Positions 40,601 to 55,600 of a stretch of 64,000 nucleotides of DNA are shown in pieces. This DNA comes from Aptenodytes patagonicus (Eukaryota; Chordata; Aves; Sphenisciformes; Spheniscidae), in NCBI RefSeq assembly GCF_965638725.1, contig NC_134951.1, positions 73,969,068 to 74,033,067 on the forward strand, read 5' to 3'. Every line of letters begins with the position of its first letter. Positions within the stretch are counted from its first letter, which is position 1. The translations under genes and the position numbers were made by a program. The notes below the pieces were generated by a model that saw nothing but the letters and a program-made list of their open reading frames with translations, was not told where the DNA came from and made no database searches.

Positions 40601-43600
40601 AAAGGCATAAAAAAAGGCATAAATTAGATCAAAGATACAATGGTAGTTTGATGGCTTCCACAATAAGAAAATAAAAATCAAAGATGTAAAAGAATAAAAT
40701 GGATTTATTTGTTCAAATTAAGGAATCACTTGCTATTTGAAGAGATCAATCGTGCAAAATGTGGAGGGGAAATGGCCAGTGACGGAATGGTGCCTTAGAG
40801 AAATTAAATATAATTGTAAAGATACAGACTTTCTCCAGTTCTCCAATAAATAGATAGAATACAGTAATTTATAGTGCAGTACAGTCTAATTTGACATTCT
40901 TCCTATTGCATTGTTGTCAGTAAGAGACAGACAACTGAAAGTGGTCAGCTGCAATTTCCAGACATGTAAACAAACAAATACAAATGAAACTGTCAACATT
41001 ATGCGGAAGAGTAGGTGGAATGTGTTGAAAGAAGCCTAGAGGAAGGATGGTACACTTTGCCTAGCCCTGCTTCACTTTGTAATTTGCAAGGACTAGCTCA
41101 TTAAAGTCAGTGAAAGTGTTTCACAGTGAGCTTTGAATGAAACCTTCATTCAGAGTTACTGTTGCTGTGAACCTCCCAATGGCAAGACTACTTTAGTGTC
41201 TTAGTGAATCCTCAGAGGAATTTTGCATGCTCAAAGCAAAAAACAGTCTTGCAGTCTGTGGACCACCATACCTTTCAGAATTACTTTTAAAAGAAGCAGT
41301 CAGAAGTGTGATTCAGTTCTGATTACTTTCTCATTGTATATTGCTATTTCTTGATCATTTCTGTTTATTTTTTAGTGGACGCGTAAGTGTTCTGGGTATA
41401 TGAAATTATAGTATTACTCATGCTTTTGGTCAGAATATAAAGAAATTTGTGTGTTACATGTTCACCTGAACAGCAGTGATGTCACTGTTCATGCTTTCAT
41501 TTTAAAAGATAACAGATTAATGCAGTCTTTTTTTTTTTTTTTTTTTTTGGTATGATACTGATGTTCCTAACTGAACTGCAGTAGTTATAATGGAGGGAGA
41601 TACGAAGCGCTTTATAGCGAGGGAGAGAATAGTGAATGGAGCTGCACACATCCACAGACTCTGTGTGTGTTGTACAAGAACCTTGAGAACCTTGGTGCAC
41701 TTCATTTGTTCAAAATGCCATTGGCTTATTGCCACTAGTAAGCCTACTGGAGACAAATACAGTACGTATATGACAAAAAAACTCTCGGATCTTCATAGGC
41801 AGAAATGTATTTATGCAGTGGATGGATGGAGCTGTAGTTGACCTGATTAGCATTGCAGGAACAGGTGGTTTAGGTTTAATGATGGGTAGCCACTGGGTGG
41901 AGCATTGTGTCTCCTCCCCTATTTCATCTAGTCCTGATGTTGTTGCAAGTCACTTTTTTTTTCTTTCATATTCTTTAGGCAAGTTGGAATTGAAATCAAA
42001 GATTTTGGACAAAGTTGGAGGAGTGGTGTTGCATTTCATTCCGTTATTCATGCCATCCGCCCAGATCTAGTGGATATGGAGAAAGTGAGGGGAAGGTCAA
42101 ATAGAGAAAATCTGGAAGAAGCCTTCACACTCGCAGAAGCAGAACTAGGAATTCCAAGGCTCCTTGATCCGGAAGGTACCTAATGCATAGTTGAATAAAG
42201 TTTGAACTACTTGCATGGGTTAAATCAGATGTGCTATTTCATAGTGTTTAGACATTTAAGCAGCATTTTGTGCCATTCAGCTAAAAATTAATTTACCGTG
42301 TTCTATACTTGTCTAGATGTGGATGTTGACAAGCCAGATGAAAAGTCTGTCATGACCTATGTAGCCCAGTTTTTGAAGTACTATCCTGATCCTCATCATA
42401 CAGTGACTGATGTGCAGGACAATGATGTAAGTTTCTCTTGCATAACTATACGAATCAGTTTGTCATGAGGAGGGCTTTATAAATACATTTTATAGCTCTC
42501 ACAGTTTATTATGTTTCCTTTTGATGAGCAGTTCAAGTGAAAAGCAAACACAATAAGAAAACTGGGAAAGATTAGCTGAGAATAAAGGAACCAGTGTTGC
42601 AGATGTTTACTAGTAGATGGAGAAAATAGAATGGTGATCCTGCAGAGATTTTCCTATTTTCAGCAGTAGGAGCCAAAAAGAACACAAACGGTTATTGTTG
42701 ATGGTAGCAAACCAATGGATCCTGAAGTTCCCTAAGAGGTTTTCAAACATAACAGGAATGAGATTGCAATAATTTGTTACCTGAAACAATGTGTCACTTC
42801 TGTTTCTATCACACTGGGTTTCTGGATAAAAAACAAGAATAGTCCAAGAGGTTGCTTAGGTTTAGTCTTTGGGCTTTTAGGCTTGGGAGGCAGTTACAAT
42901 TTTGACACAGGTTTCTTTCTATTGCACAGTGATGTTTGACTATTCGCTCTAAGGAATTGTTTTCAGTCATGTTTTTTTCTTGGTTTTTGTTTTGTGTATG
43001 CTCTAGTGCATTGGCTTTGCACTAGAATGGCTATACTCAGTGATGCCAAGTGATCATGACTCACTTCCTAATCCTGATCATTTGCTTTCTTTGTGGCAAA
43101 CACAGGAAACACTGCTGAGACAATCTGCTCAGCCCCAGCAAGAGAGAGAGAGGAAGCACTTTTTATTTGTGTTTCTTTGCATTCCCTACAGAGCTACAGA
43201 AGAGCTTTGAAAGGAGTGAACCTCCTTCCTTATGGCTATGCGTGGCTAAGGTAGTGGTAGCTCTGCTGTCCAATTCCAGTGCCTGAGCACTGGAATTTTT
43301 CATTTTTCTTGCTGCAACATTTGTCTGAGGACATTTGTGTGCCGATGCCACAGCATCCCACTGAGCAATGGGGCTGCCGAAGCAGAGGTAGTGAGCGCTG
43401 AGGCCTCATGCTGTGGCCTGTGGCAGGCTAAGGCAATCCCGTCATCTCCATACCATGGCACACAATGTAGTTTCTGCTGCCAACAGCCTCGGCCAGGTCT
43501 GCTGCCTGTGCTGGGGTTGGATTCTGAGGAACAGCCTCACCACCTTCTCCTGAGCTTTATGCAGAGACGATGCAGGAGAATGCAGGACTCAGCCACTCCA

Positions 43601-46600
43601 CGCTCTGCCTGCCTCTGCCTGCCTCTGGCTATACCCACAGAGACTATAGCATGTGAGTTGTGAAAGGGAAACTACTGAGTTGCCTCCAGAATTCCCAGTG
43701 AATGACTAGGAAGTGAAATTCATCAGTTTGACATGCTTAGCTCAAGACCACTTCCTCTTCGTAAATATCGCTAAGATATTCCAGTAACAATCCAGGTGAA
43801 TTTTGGTAGAACCGCTGGTCCCCTGCATGTCACACTGCAGAAATCAGTAGCTCCCAGACTTTGAGAAGAAAGTAAGAGTTTAACATCGCACTAATGTCAT
43901 CATGCTTTGTTTCCTTGAGGAAGAACTATATTCCTTCTCACAGCCCTGATGGAATGCCTGGCAGTTTGAGACAAACTCCACTTCTCCAGTGGAGTCTCCA
44001 GTCAAGAATAGCAATGGGGCCCTCAGTTTTTTCTGACACAAATTCTGCTAATCCGTCTCTGGAAAATTCTCATCCCTATCCGGCACCTATGTCCACTCTA
44101 TACCTCTCTCCCTAGTCCTGTCCACCATAACTTCCATTCCCTCACCTCTGGTCATGGTACAAAATGATGACCACATGGCATGTGATAGGTTGATGGAAAA
44201 GAGATCTGGATGGATCCAAGCCAGTAAGCGATGCACAAAAAGTCCAGGACCCCAAGTAGTCACCGGCCCTGAAGCAGTGGAATACATAGAAAAAAAAAAC
44301 CACAATGCTTTCATCTATTTGGGACTGGATAGATATAAGCTCTCAAATGGCTAAACTTTTGGCACGCTTTGGTCTTTTATTACTGTAAACTTTTGTATTT
44401 TTCTCATATATCACAGAGAGAAGCTTATTTTGCACTCGGTTGCTTTGCTTATGACTTTTCAGGGAGAATTTGTCAACAGATAATCAAATTTCCCATACTT
44501 AGAACTTGCATTTTAAAATATTTGATCTGTTCTCAGGAAAATCATAATTATAGGTTTGGTATACTATCATATACAAATTCCAACAAATGTTAGGACATTA
44601 GTTTACACAGTTCTGGATGGGAGGGGGAAAAAAGCCCGGAGTTAATGCAGTTGATCCTGTTGACTGCAGGATACCTAGATGAAACAAGATATCCAGATAA
44701 TCCTTGGCAAAATAAGAGTGTCATTCATATTACATGATGCTTGTGAAGAGATTCTAGTGCTGAAAACCCAACAATGCAGTTTAAAAATATACAGACATAA
44801 GTATTGCATTCCATATTTATACAGTATTTGAAGGGAAGATTGAAAGAAAAATCTCAATCAAATATTTCATAATCAAATACGTTTTGGAGGTTTTGTTCAC
44901 TGAGTGCTTTCATACTTTTTAGCCCAAATTCTTAATTGTGTGTGGGTTGATGAAAATTAGGCAAAGGATCATTTAAATCGCCAGGTTAAGTAACAGCAGA
45001 TCCAAATTTATAGAGTTGCCAGCAGGTCAAGGGAGTTTGCCAGCTGGTGAGTACACACTTAGAGCACTGTTTCCAGCTCTGGGCTCCTCAGTGCAAGAGA
45101 CCTGGACATATTGGAGAGAGTCCAACAAAGGGCCACAAGGATGATGAACGGACTGGAGCATCTCTCATATGAGGAGAGGCTGAGAGAGCTGGGTCTGTTC
45201 AGCCAGGAGAAGGCAAGGCTCAGGGGGATCTTATCAATGTGTATAAATACCTGAAGAGAGGGTGCAAAGAGCCAGGCTCTTCTCAGTGGTGCCCAGTGAG
45301 GCACCAGAGGCAATGGGCACAAACTGAAACACAGGAGGTTCCCTCTGAACATCAGGAAACACTTTTTCACTATGAGGGTGACTGAGCACTGGGACAAGCT
45401 GCCCAGAGAGGTGTCTCCGACATTGGAGGTATTCAAAAGCCATCTGGATGTGGTCCTGGGCAGCTGGCTCTAGATGTCCCTGCTTCAGCAGGGGGTTTGG
45501 ACCAGATGACCTCCAGAGGTCCCTTTCAACCTCAACCATTCTGTGATTCTGCAATTCTGTGATAATATTTAAGAGCGCAGTTGATATATTTAAGATTTAT
45601 TTTAATGAAACAGTGACAGTAGAGGTCTTCTTGCAATGCAAGAGGAATGCTCTTTTCTAAATGGCATCATGCAAGAATGGAGATTTAAATTCCTTTAAAA
45701 AAAATAGAAAAGTGGATTCTGTTTATAAGAGCAAGGACTATTTTATTTAGTACTTAAGGAAACATTCATGAACTTACTTTGCAAATTTAAGGGAAATCTT
45801 TTTTGATAGAAGTAACTGCTTGGAATCATAGTATGGCAACTGACTTTCTTGACAACACAAGCCATTTAAGTGCCTTTTTTTAACCCCTTTCTGCACCCAT
45901 GGTTATTCTAATATTCACCTTGTTAAATTAATTGACGGGAAAAAATGTAAAGGAGAGAGTACTTCTTTTCTCAGCGCACAGAGCTGGCAGTGCATCAGAT
46001 ACGAGATATTTGTGTGACTATATAATCCATTTAGATTGAAAATTAATTTACTCTTTTTCAAGAAGTGTTGTCCACAGATTCTGTTCTAGGTATACAAACA
46101 TATGTAAGATCAGACCAAACTTACATAAGATTGCTTCATTTTAAAATAGCCCTTTTGTGTTTTGTGGAAACCATGTAAATTAATTGGATGCCCTTGTGAT
46201 CACCATAGCTAACAGTGCAAGGTAGAACAGTATCTATTGCCTCTTTCTTCCCTCTTACTGACCTGGAGTACCCACATCCATCATAAAGCTTTCCTTAGGA
46301 ATTTTACATTATTTGGTTAATTTAGTTATTTAGGGCAGGATTCATCCATCTTTAAGAATGTAAAAGCTAGGTACTTACCCTCCACCTGTAATCAGCAAGA
46401 GATAGACACTTTTCCAGATGGTATCTTTCTTAAGATGGTGTGCTAAATAAACTGTCTTCTGGAAGTTCGTGTTGCATAGCATTTCAACAGAGTTAAAACT
46501 GCCTCAGATGAATCCTTCCCTTAGGTAATGATAGATAAAATGTTCTTAGCAGTTGATTAAAAAGAAATCCAGGCATGCTTTATATTTTTGTGACTGGTAT

Positions 46601-49600
46601 AATCCCCCTATTCTTAGCCTTTCTGTCTTCCCCCTGAAGTCTAGTATAAGGAAATATGTATCACAGAATGGTAGAATCCAGGTACCTGGGAGACATAACC
46701 TTGCAAGACTTTTATCCCTTAAATTCCTGGGGTACTCTTAATTTCTTGTTTTCCAAAATTAAGCACTTTTAAGGTGTATTCCATCTGACCTGTGTTAAGT
46801 GCCTGCTGTAGAATGAGATGAGTTGGGCAGTAGATGCTAGATGCAACAGTTTTTTTTCTATTTGTCAAAAAGAACTGAAAGAGTGACTATCTATCTCAGT
46901 TGCAGATGCCTACATTTAGTTAGAAGAATCCTACTTCAGAGTGGAGCGTGTCTGGGTGGGTTTTGATGGGGGGCGGGGGGGAAGGATTTCTAACCCTCTC
47001 CCCCTGCCCTCCAGCCAACTCAGCTGCCACTGTGTTTCCTCAAGATGTGTTGTCCACACAAATTCCTATTCATCTTCCCTCCAATGCTCAGTTCGTAAGG
47101 AATTTGCATTGGAAGAAGTGGAGTAACGATTGAAGCTTGTCCCTTATTTGTGGTCAGAGGGAACAGCTATTTGCATGTGCATTTCCAGAATTAAAAGGGA
47201 TCTAATATCTCATGCATGGACCAGCTATGCACATATGTGAACTTGTGTAGTCAACACATCTCAAAGAATCACAGTTACTCTAAGGTAAGTAACTATTTTT
47301 CCAGATAAAATAAATCATGTAGTGACTAGGAATCTGGAAATCGGATCTAATATGAAAACTACTTCACTAGATATGATATAGACACATGAACTTGATGATA
47401 TTTTAAGTACATCTTGTATTCTCACACGCGTGGCTCTTGTATTGTTCTCTCTGGACTTTCTGTCTTCTTTGCTTTATTTTGTTTGCCCTTTTTTTTCCCC
47501 CCTTTTTCTTGTTTTCCCATTTGTTTCATATTGCTAGGAACTTCAAGCAATCCCAACTTTTGTCATTTCTTTTATGAAATTTAAGGTAAGGGTAATATGC
47601 TCCAGAAGAATTGCTTGAATTGGACCTTTCATGCTTGTTATCTGTTTTTATCCTGCATTTATTTGACTTTAGATTTTGGGTGTTTTTATGTACTTTGGTT
47701 TGCTAGATCCATATATTAATCTTTCCAAAAAAGCAAATAGATGAATATAATGAGTCTAAGTCTACCTTCTTACATGAGCTGATCCTAACAGCCTAATGCT
47801 TAATTTTGCAAATAATTTCACAGAAATATTACAGAAAAGCAAGTCAACTTTCCTATAATAAATCTCAGACTATGGTTTTGGTTTTCTTAAGTATAGATAT
47901 AAACGTGAAAAAATAGATTATAGGTCAATGTTTCTTTTCATCTAATCTCATTTTAGATGGATTTTTTGTATGTCTTGAGGTTTATAGAGTAGATACTAGA
48001 TTGTATAGATGATTGTGCAAGTGATGTATGTGGACTGTGCGTTGGAAGGAGAGAGCATTCATGTGTAATTGCATGATATGCACTGCTCCTTTTTTCACAT
48101 AAATTATGATGTTTTAAAAAATATACCTTTTTAATCATCTTGGACATTTAGATACTTATAATTGTCTAGTCTTAACTGAGAGAAATTCAGAAATCTAACA
48201 TGGAATATTTGAAAGGAACATTCAGAGGTGAAACTGGAACACTGCAGAAGTGAATATGTTATGAAACAAACAACAGGTGTCACTGCAGTCAGTCAACAGT
48301 GTTTATAGTTTAACCTGATCCAATTAATTACCTTGGTTCCACACTCTTTTTTGTGTTGGTTTGTTTTTTTTTCTTTTTTTTAATATATAAGTAACAGGTT
48401 ATTTTCAAGTAAGTATGATCAAGGGTTCATCTCATATTACGTATATCTAACTAGCGATATGTGTTGAAGTGAAGATTAATATTGATAGCAGAACTATTCC
48501 CATCTTCTCAATCCATGCAAGCAAGTTTGGGTTGATTTAATGGGACCTTGTACATTCTTAGCCTTACACAGCCCCAGGGCCTTGCTGCTTAAGCTAGTGA
48601 AGATTTGAAGTGGTAAAAGCTCTGTCAATTTCTTTATCGTGGTATAAATTTAACTATAGAGGAAGCACTCTCCTTCAAAGTATTTCTGATGTAAAGTCTT
48701 TCTCGTGCTCTGATGAGCAGGTAATTCAGAAGATAATCCTGTCACCTCCAATATCTTTATGCCAGCAGGACCCCAATGTAAGAGGAATTTCCTGAGCAGC
48801 AACCGTAAAAATAACTTTCTGAGCTCTTCCAGTGACTTACTGTCTATCTTTACAGATAGGCATTAATAGCTCATCCCTGAAGATGATGCTTGGCTCAGCA
48901 TTCACCGTGCATCTGTGATGCTGTTGTCAGTGAACGTGTTTCAGTAACACATAGACACATATACATCCGGTAACACATATATACAAGCCAGTTTTCAAAA
49001 GGAATAGCATAATTAATTAAATTCACGTATAAACATTTTTAGAGGGACTTGATTTTCTCAGCGCATAGGCAATACAATAGTTCAACATCCCTGAAAAACA
49101 GGTGACAATTTTTTTAGATTTAAAAGTTCATATTTGAAAATTCTATCCTGCCTGTGCCTGAGAATTTGAACGGTTCACCTGGTGTATAATTACATATTAG
49201 AGAACCCAACAAAGTACTCCTTTTCAAATCCATAATTAAATTTCTCATGAAACACAGATGTGTATTTTTAGCTCTTCAAACACCAAAGTATTCTGTATTA
49301 TGTAATTTTCACATTAACTCTGGAGTATCAGTTAATAAAATAATGTTTTGATTTTGAGTCTGGGCTGAAAACTTTCTTTGTAAATTTAAATTGTACCCCC
49401 TTATCCTATTGGAACTCATAAACACTTTTCTCTAATTACCACCTTTGATGGTCTTTAGCAGTTGAGTGCTCCAGGTCTGTTCATCTCTGCAAATCAGTGA
49501 ATATTCATAGAATGGTGTCACAATAAATTAATACTTTAAAATGTTGTTTAGAAGTAACATGCAGAAAATAAGTCATAGTGGCTTAGATAAATTGAAATAA

Positions 49601-52600
49601 ATATGATCAGAGATCAACGATCCTCATACTGGGGAAAGCACAAATAGTTATAATTATCCTAGATAACTTTTCTTTGATGGTTTATGTTCTGATCTGTATG
49701 CTACTTCAGATGTGCAGGCTTTAGAAAATAGTTTACATATCTGTAAGAATATCCTTTTGATATTTTTTTACTAAGAGTAAGAACTACTGGGCAGTAATGA
49801 AAGTCGTCTTTTAAGAATGATAGCTCATTAAACCTGGGGGGTGTTGGTGACAAGGTGCCTTGGCGTCTAAGAAAGTGAATCTTTTATGTCGGTTACCCAA
49901 ACTGAGACTTTAAAATGCTTTTGTATCAACCAAGGACCACAGAACCAAGTTTGCAGGTGATAAGTGATGCGCTGAACTGGAAACCTGTGAAAATGTACGA
50001 ATAAATAAATAAAATGCTTATCACGCATTGTTGCACAATGTCTTAACATTCAGTTAGGCGGTTACTGAAACACCTAAATCTTCTGCAATTAAACAAAGTA
50101 AACAATTGTCTAACTAAATAGTAAAAAAAAAAAATTGCAGAAGATTCAATGCCACCTGTTAACTTTATCTTTTCACTTAATGTCAGAGCAATGGTATGTG
50201 ACTTAAGAGAGGTGTGGCTGTTCCTGTGTTCTTTATCTTCAGGTACCGTAGTGGTGTTCTTGATCCCGGTGATATTCTATTTCAAAAAGATTTGGTCAGA
50301 CCCAGTTTTAGCCATTATTAAATTTTTAAGCTATGTTGACAGGAATCTTGCAAAATACCTATTTTGCTCACATTGCTGTACAAACAGTTGCAGCCACACA
50401 GATGCTCTTCTTGCAATGACTTGCCTTATGGAGGTGCTTCTCAGCAATAAGAGCGTGAGCCATAGAGGAATAAAAGCCAGTGTTTTACAAAACTGAATTT
50501 ATAGTGTGAACTAAAAGTAATATACACAACATTGTGACACACTTATTCTCTTCCTGACTTGAAGAATGTATTACTTAAAGTTTCAGTTAGTAGGATTGTT
50601 ATAAGACTTTCAACCCATGAAGATGCATAGTTTAGTATTGCCTTTATGGAGCTGAAAGCTAACTATTAATAGAGATCTCAACAGTCTCGCTAAAGTTGTA
50701 ACTTCTAATGAATGGAGTGCATTTAATACCAAAGTTCTTTTTTTGATGACTGAAGGAGTTAAGAATTCTCTCTTCTTATATTCTTCTCCTCATAGGGGAT
50801 AGTCCTGGCTTTGCTGTTTATCTCAAAGAGTCTTGGTGTTATTTTTCCACACACAGAGCCAGCTATCAGACCAGAAGAGTAGGAATTTTATTGTCCTTCT
50901 CTATATTTAAATGATTTGAGAAGATGGAAGCACTAGGAGGTTTGGCTTCTTGGGACACTGTGCAGTCAAGGAAATGCTAGTATTACAAATAGCTGGAGCA
51001 GGGAAGTGTCATAGGTGTCCTACACTGTTTCTCAGGTACCAACTTTTGGCAAGTGTCAGAAGACAGGAGCATGAGCTATAGTGAACGTTGTTCCAGCACA
51101 GCTGCTCTAAGATCATGTTAACCTTGCTGCAACTACCCAGCTAAGAATTTACCTAGTGAGTTAACAGATATAATACCTGTGATATTTGCACAATCTGTTT
51201 TGCAAATTCTGTCCAACTAACTACCGCTGTTTTGAGTAGAGAATCAGTAAGAGAATTAGTAGAAATACATGAAAGAAGGGTTTCTTTCCTATCTTAGGAT
51301 CCTGTCCTTTCCTCAGCTGAAATGAAGCAATAGGTCTATGCTTTTAAAATTATTAAGGGAAGTTATATTTTACATATTTGAGGCAGCTTTCAAAGAAAGG
51401 AACCATAATTGGCTCCTTTCCCAGGTTAGGATCTTTTCTTAAAAGAAAGTACGTTGTTTCATGAATACAGTCAGTAGCTATTCTTTTTTATCACATGGTC
51501 CAGTTTTTCTTCTCTCATGTAATGCTTGAAACTTAATCACTCATTTTAGGTGATTAACTCATATGATGTGGTGTTGCATTTGTTCTCTGCAATAGATCAG
51601 TTTCTCACAAATTTTACAGTAATATGGCTTCTTTGGTTTCAAAGAGTAGCTTCTGATTAACAGCCAGCACATATGGTTCATTGGTGGGAAATCTGAGACG
51701 GACTCTTGTATCCTACTTGATTAGCCTACTTACACAGTGCACAAAAAACTTTCTGTTTTCTGCTAACCTTCTCGTATAACACACTCACAGACCTGAGATT
51801 TCCTGTTAGTATTTTTCTATTCACTGCCAGGTCACTGAATTCTGCAGAGAACTTTGCAGCCTTGCAAAGCACCAGTGCCATGACAGACTGAAGTGTTAAA
51901 GCAAAACTGTACAACAAATATGCTGTTCTTCAAAGCCATAAAATGGCATGGAAGGAAAAGAGACTGAATACAATTGGGTTTTCTTTCTTTCTTTTCATTT
52001 TCCGTGTTAAAACATTCTCTATCAAAATATTTTGCCAACTTCTGCACTGGGAGCTTGATGTCAAGGATTGCCCTGAAGTCACTCAGAAAATAACGGGTTT
52101 TTTCAGCAACAGCAGACCAGATAATAAAATGGTGGTAAAAGATGATAAAAGCCTCTCCTGCCTCAGCTCAATTAACTTTTACTGAAAATTGACTCTGCAA
52201 ATATGTGGAAGACTAAAATTAGCTGTTGAGGTATATTTAGAGGACTTTGTGTTAATTTAACACCAGATGAGAATTGCAAGTAATATCTCTGAGACTGCAA
52301 TGTCCCAAATCGTCATGATTTCACCACTGTAAGACTCATGTCTAGATGCTGAGTTCTCCTCTTATACTCAGGAAGTGCTTTTCAGTTAGACTGTATGAAG
52401 ATAAATGATGAGAGAATTAGGCCCAGATGTTCCATTGGCTTTCACTACAGCTAATGATCTTGACTTGCTAGAGAGATGTTAATTTCTGGACTATAACATA
52501 TACATGTTATATTCTGGACACCTCTACTAATAGGCTGCAATGGGGTTTTTTTGTGTGTGGTTGTACTAAATCACAGAAGGAAGACAGACTGATGCTGAGA

Positions 52601-55600
52601 GACCTAAAAGTGTGGGCAGAACAATTTGAAAGAGACTTAGCCCGAGCACAGGTGGCCGAAACAAGCTTACAGGAGAAATACCAGGTAAGCAGTAGGGAAA
52701 ATTTTGTATGATAAGACATTATTGTCATCGTTATGTGTAACATATACTGCAGTATTTTATGCAATCTCTATATATGCAAGTCAATATACCGAAGTTTAAA
52801 GAAATAAGGACACAAACGGTCTTTCCTTTTATTGGTGGAGGAATTGTAATGTCAGCTTCAGCTTTGCTACGTAGAACAGTGCACAGATGGTTTGCCTAAC
52901 ACGGAGCTTTTTCTAGCAGTGTGAATAAGGACTGTCCTAGTTAGAAGTGAGCATGTGTCTGTACAGTCCTTCCAGATTCTGTGTGATATAGCTCAGATGG
53001 GAGGTATGACTGAACGCTGAATGAGGTGACAGGTGGAGAGGACAGGGCTTAGAGCTTCATTTTTAACTCCTCTCTCAAAGGTTAGTGTCTAAACCAGCAA
53101 TATAAATTTTGGCCTAAATTTTCTCCTGAAACTCGGCTGTTCTCTAAAAGCAGCCACTGTCTGTCCCAAGTAACATTTAATCCAATTGCTAGTTTATCTG
53201 ATTTCATATAGGGTTCAGGCATCTAATAACTGAAGGGAAATACAAAAGTCCTATCTATATTTCCCTGGAGGATTCTACAGTCTATTAAAACCTTTAATAA
53301 AATGCATTTCAGTGTAAATATACAAGTTTACTGCTACTCCTTTTTGGGAAGGATTAAGACTTCTGTCAGTGCAAAATTGTCATAGGTTGTAGCACTCCAT
53401 AAATGTTGAAGAATTTCATTCTTTGACTCTGTACTACATTGGTTTGATTTTCTCTTTGTGCAGTCGTTTAAGCATTTCAGAGTACAATATGAGGTAAAAA
53501 GGAAACAGATTGAACTTGTAACCCAGTCATTAAGGAAAGATGGTAAATTATCACTTGATCAAGCTATGGTGAAGCAAGCATGGGACAGAGTTTCTTCCAG
53601 GGTAAGTTGAAAATTATTATGCTATATATTTTTTATTAAGTGAAGGATGAGAATTTAAAATCATTTAGACACCTGTTTGCTATTGGTTTTATTAGGCATT
53701 AGGAACCTAAAAATGGACCAAATTTCTAGCACTGTTAAATTATTTTGCATTTGTTTTGAGAACATTTACTGCACTATCATCTTTAATATTGTTCATAGGC
53801 AGAATACAAACTTCAAGAAAAGGACTATACTTTGAGGTTTCCCTTTATTTGAAAGTGTGTTAACAGTGCTTAGCCAAGTTCAAAGCATCATTGATAAAAA
53901 GAAAAGCATGACAATGTCCCTTTGAAATGCTGGTTACCGGAGAAATTCTAGTATAACATTTTTTAATATAACTAAAAAAAGCTTCTGTGTAATACTGAAT
54001 ACTTTATCAATAAATAAGGCTTTAATGCTATTTTTGACCTGGTTGCAATAGCAATAAATTAATATTAGTATTTATGATAGTAATTTTGTAATAATTGAAT
54101 GAAAAATCGCAAGCGAGTTATACTGTTTGTCCAAAACAAGAAGTTATTAAATCATTATTACTCAGTGTATATATGGGGGGTTTTATGTCATATATTTAAC
54201 AGAAGATCTGTTTAAAAATACTCTGGAGTTTTGACATAATTTTAATTATTTTTCACTCTCATAACTGGGATTGCCAATAAGACATGGTATTTTACTGCTA
54301 TATTCTCAATGCCACAGTCCTTTGAGACTCATTTGCACTTTACACATAGAAAATACATTCAAAATAGAGATAGAAAGATTTTATGCAAGAGCATGAAATA
54401 AATGACATTGGGTGGAAGAAGGTCTCACATCCCTTGCTGTGCCTATTAACTGATGAAATTCCAGATCTTTAGCTTGTCAGTTGTTCCAGTTTATATGTGG
54501 TCAGTTCTGTAACTCAGTTACCATTCTGGAAGGGAAATACATGAATCAACAAATCGTTATAGAGATTTTGTTGCCTGTGAGAACGCTATAATTTCAGAAC
54601 TAATGTGAAGTAATACACCTAGGTTTATGTCTCAAACATACTCTGTTATGTGGGGTTTTGGTCTTACAGTATAAAGTCTGATTTTTCTCAAGATACTTGT
54701 TTGTATAATTAAGCAAGGAAGGAAGTTCAATCCTCTTACTTTTATTTCCTAGCTACTTGATTGGCACATACACCTTGATAAATCTCTTCCTGCACCTTTG
54801 GGTACCATCGGTGCTTGGCTTTATAGAGCAGAGGCTGCTCTGAGGGAAGAAGTAACGGTTCAGCAAGCTCATGAGGAAACAGCGAACATTATACACCGGA
54901 AGCTTGAACAACATAAGGTAGATCTACATGCATTCATTCTGTGCATTGCGTTTCATTGTTTCCAAAGCTGTAAATGATCTTGGTGGTGTCATCTTGATGG
55001 TAGCTAAAGCTAGGTGTCTTTTAGTGATAACTTCAACTGTGATATCTGTGTGTCTTACAAGCAATATTCAAAATTGCTTTTGAATGTTCCTCCTGCTTCT
55101 ATCTGAGAGATATCAGGTATTAATATTTTAATTGTTCCCCTGTTCTAGGATTTCTGTTAGGTAAAATTCCATAGGGAGCTCCGAAGTTGGGTGCATTGTT
55201 CAACCAATATGAACTTATTAGGTGAAATAGGTGCAGGTGATATGCACTGGGGGAAAAAATAGAATGAAGTGAATTTTCATAGTCTTGTGATGACAAATAG
55301 CATGAGAAGTCCCCTCTGCTGTGGTAAACAGGAAACTTTTCCAGATGAATTTAAATACCTTTGCCATTGTTCTTTGCTGAGTCCAAGTTCTCATTTAAAA
55401 TCAAAACTGTGCGGTTTGTCTGTGCATTTCTGTAATATATATGAGAAAAATACAGATGGAAATTGTTGGTGAGATGATAAATGAAACTGAACCAGGAAAT
55501 ATGACAGAGAAAGGAAAAAGATGGTGTAGGGAAAGGCTGCACTTGTGGCAGTAAGGCTGTATTTTATATTGCTTTTTTTCTCTATCGCTACTATTTTAAA

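Noticed and set aside
41528..41841. T run followed by an ORF, suggesting a reversed processed pseudogene
   Set aside because: No recognisable gene sequence in either orientation beside the run.
43337..43663. 108-codon ORF in intron 8
   Set aside because: Cys- and Pro-rich mixed composition, no neighbours in phase, no similarity recognised.
45059..45554. Minus-strand ORFs of 106 and 125 codons
   Set aside because: Antisense shadows of the CR1 copy in intron 8.
46655..46695. ATCACAGAATGGTAGAATCC, similar to the reversed CR1 tail
   Set aside because: The similarity covers only about 20 bases and does not continue into CR1 sequence.
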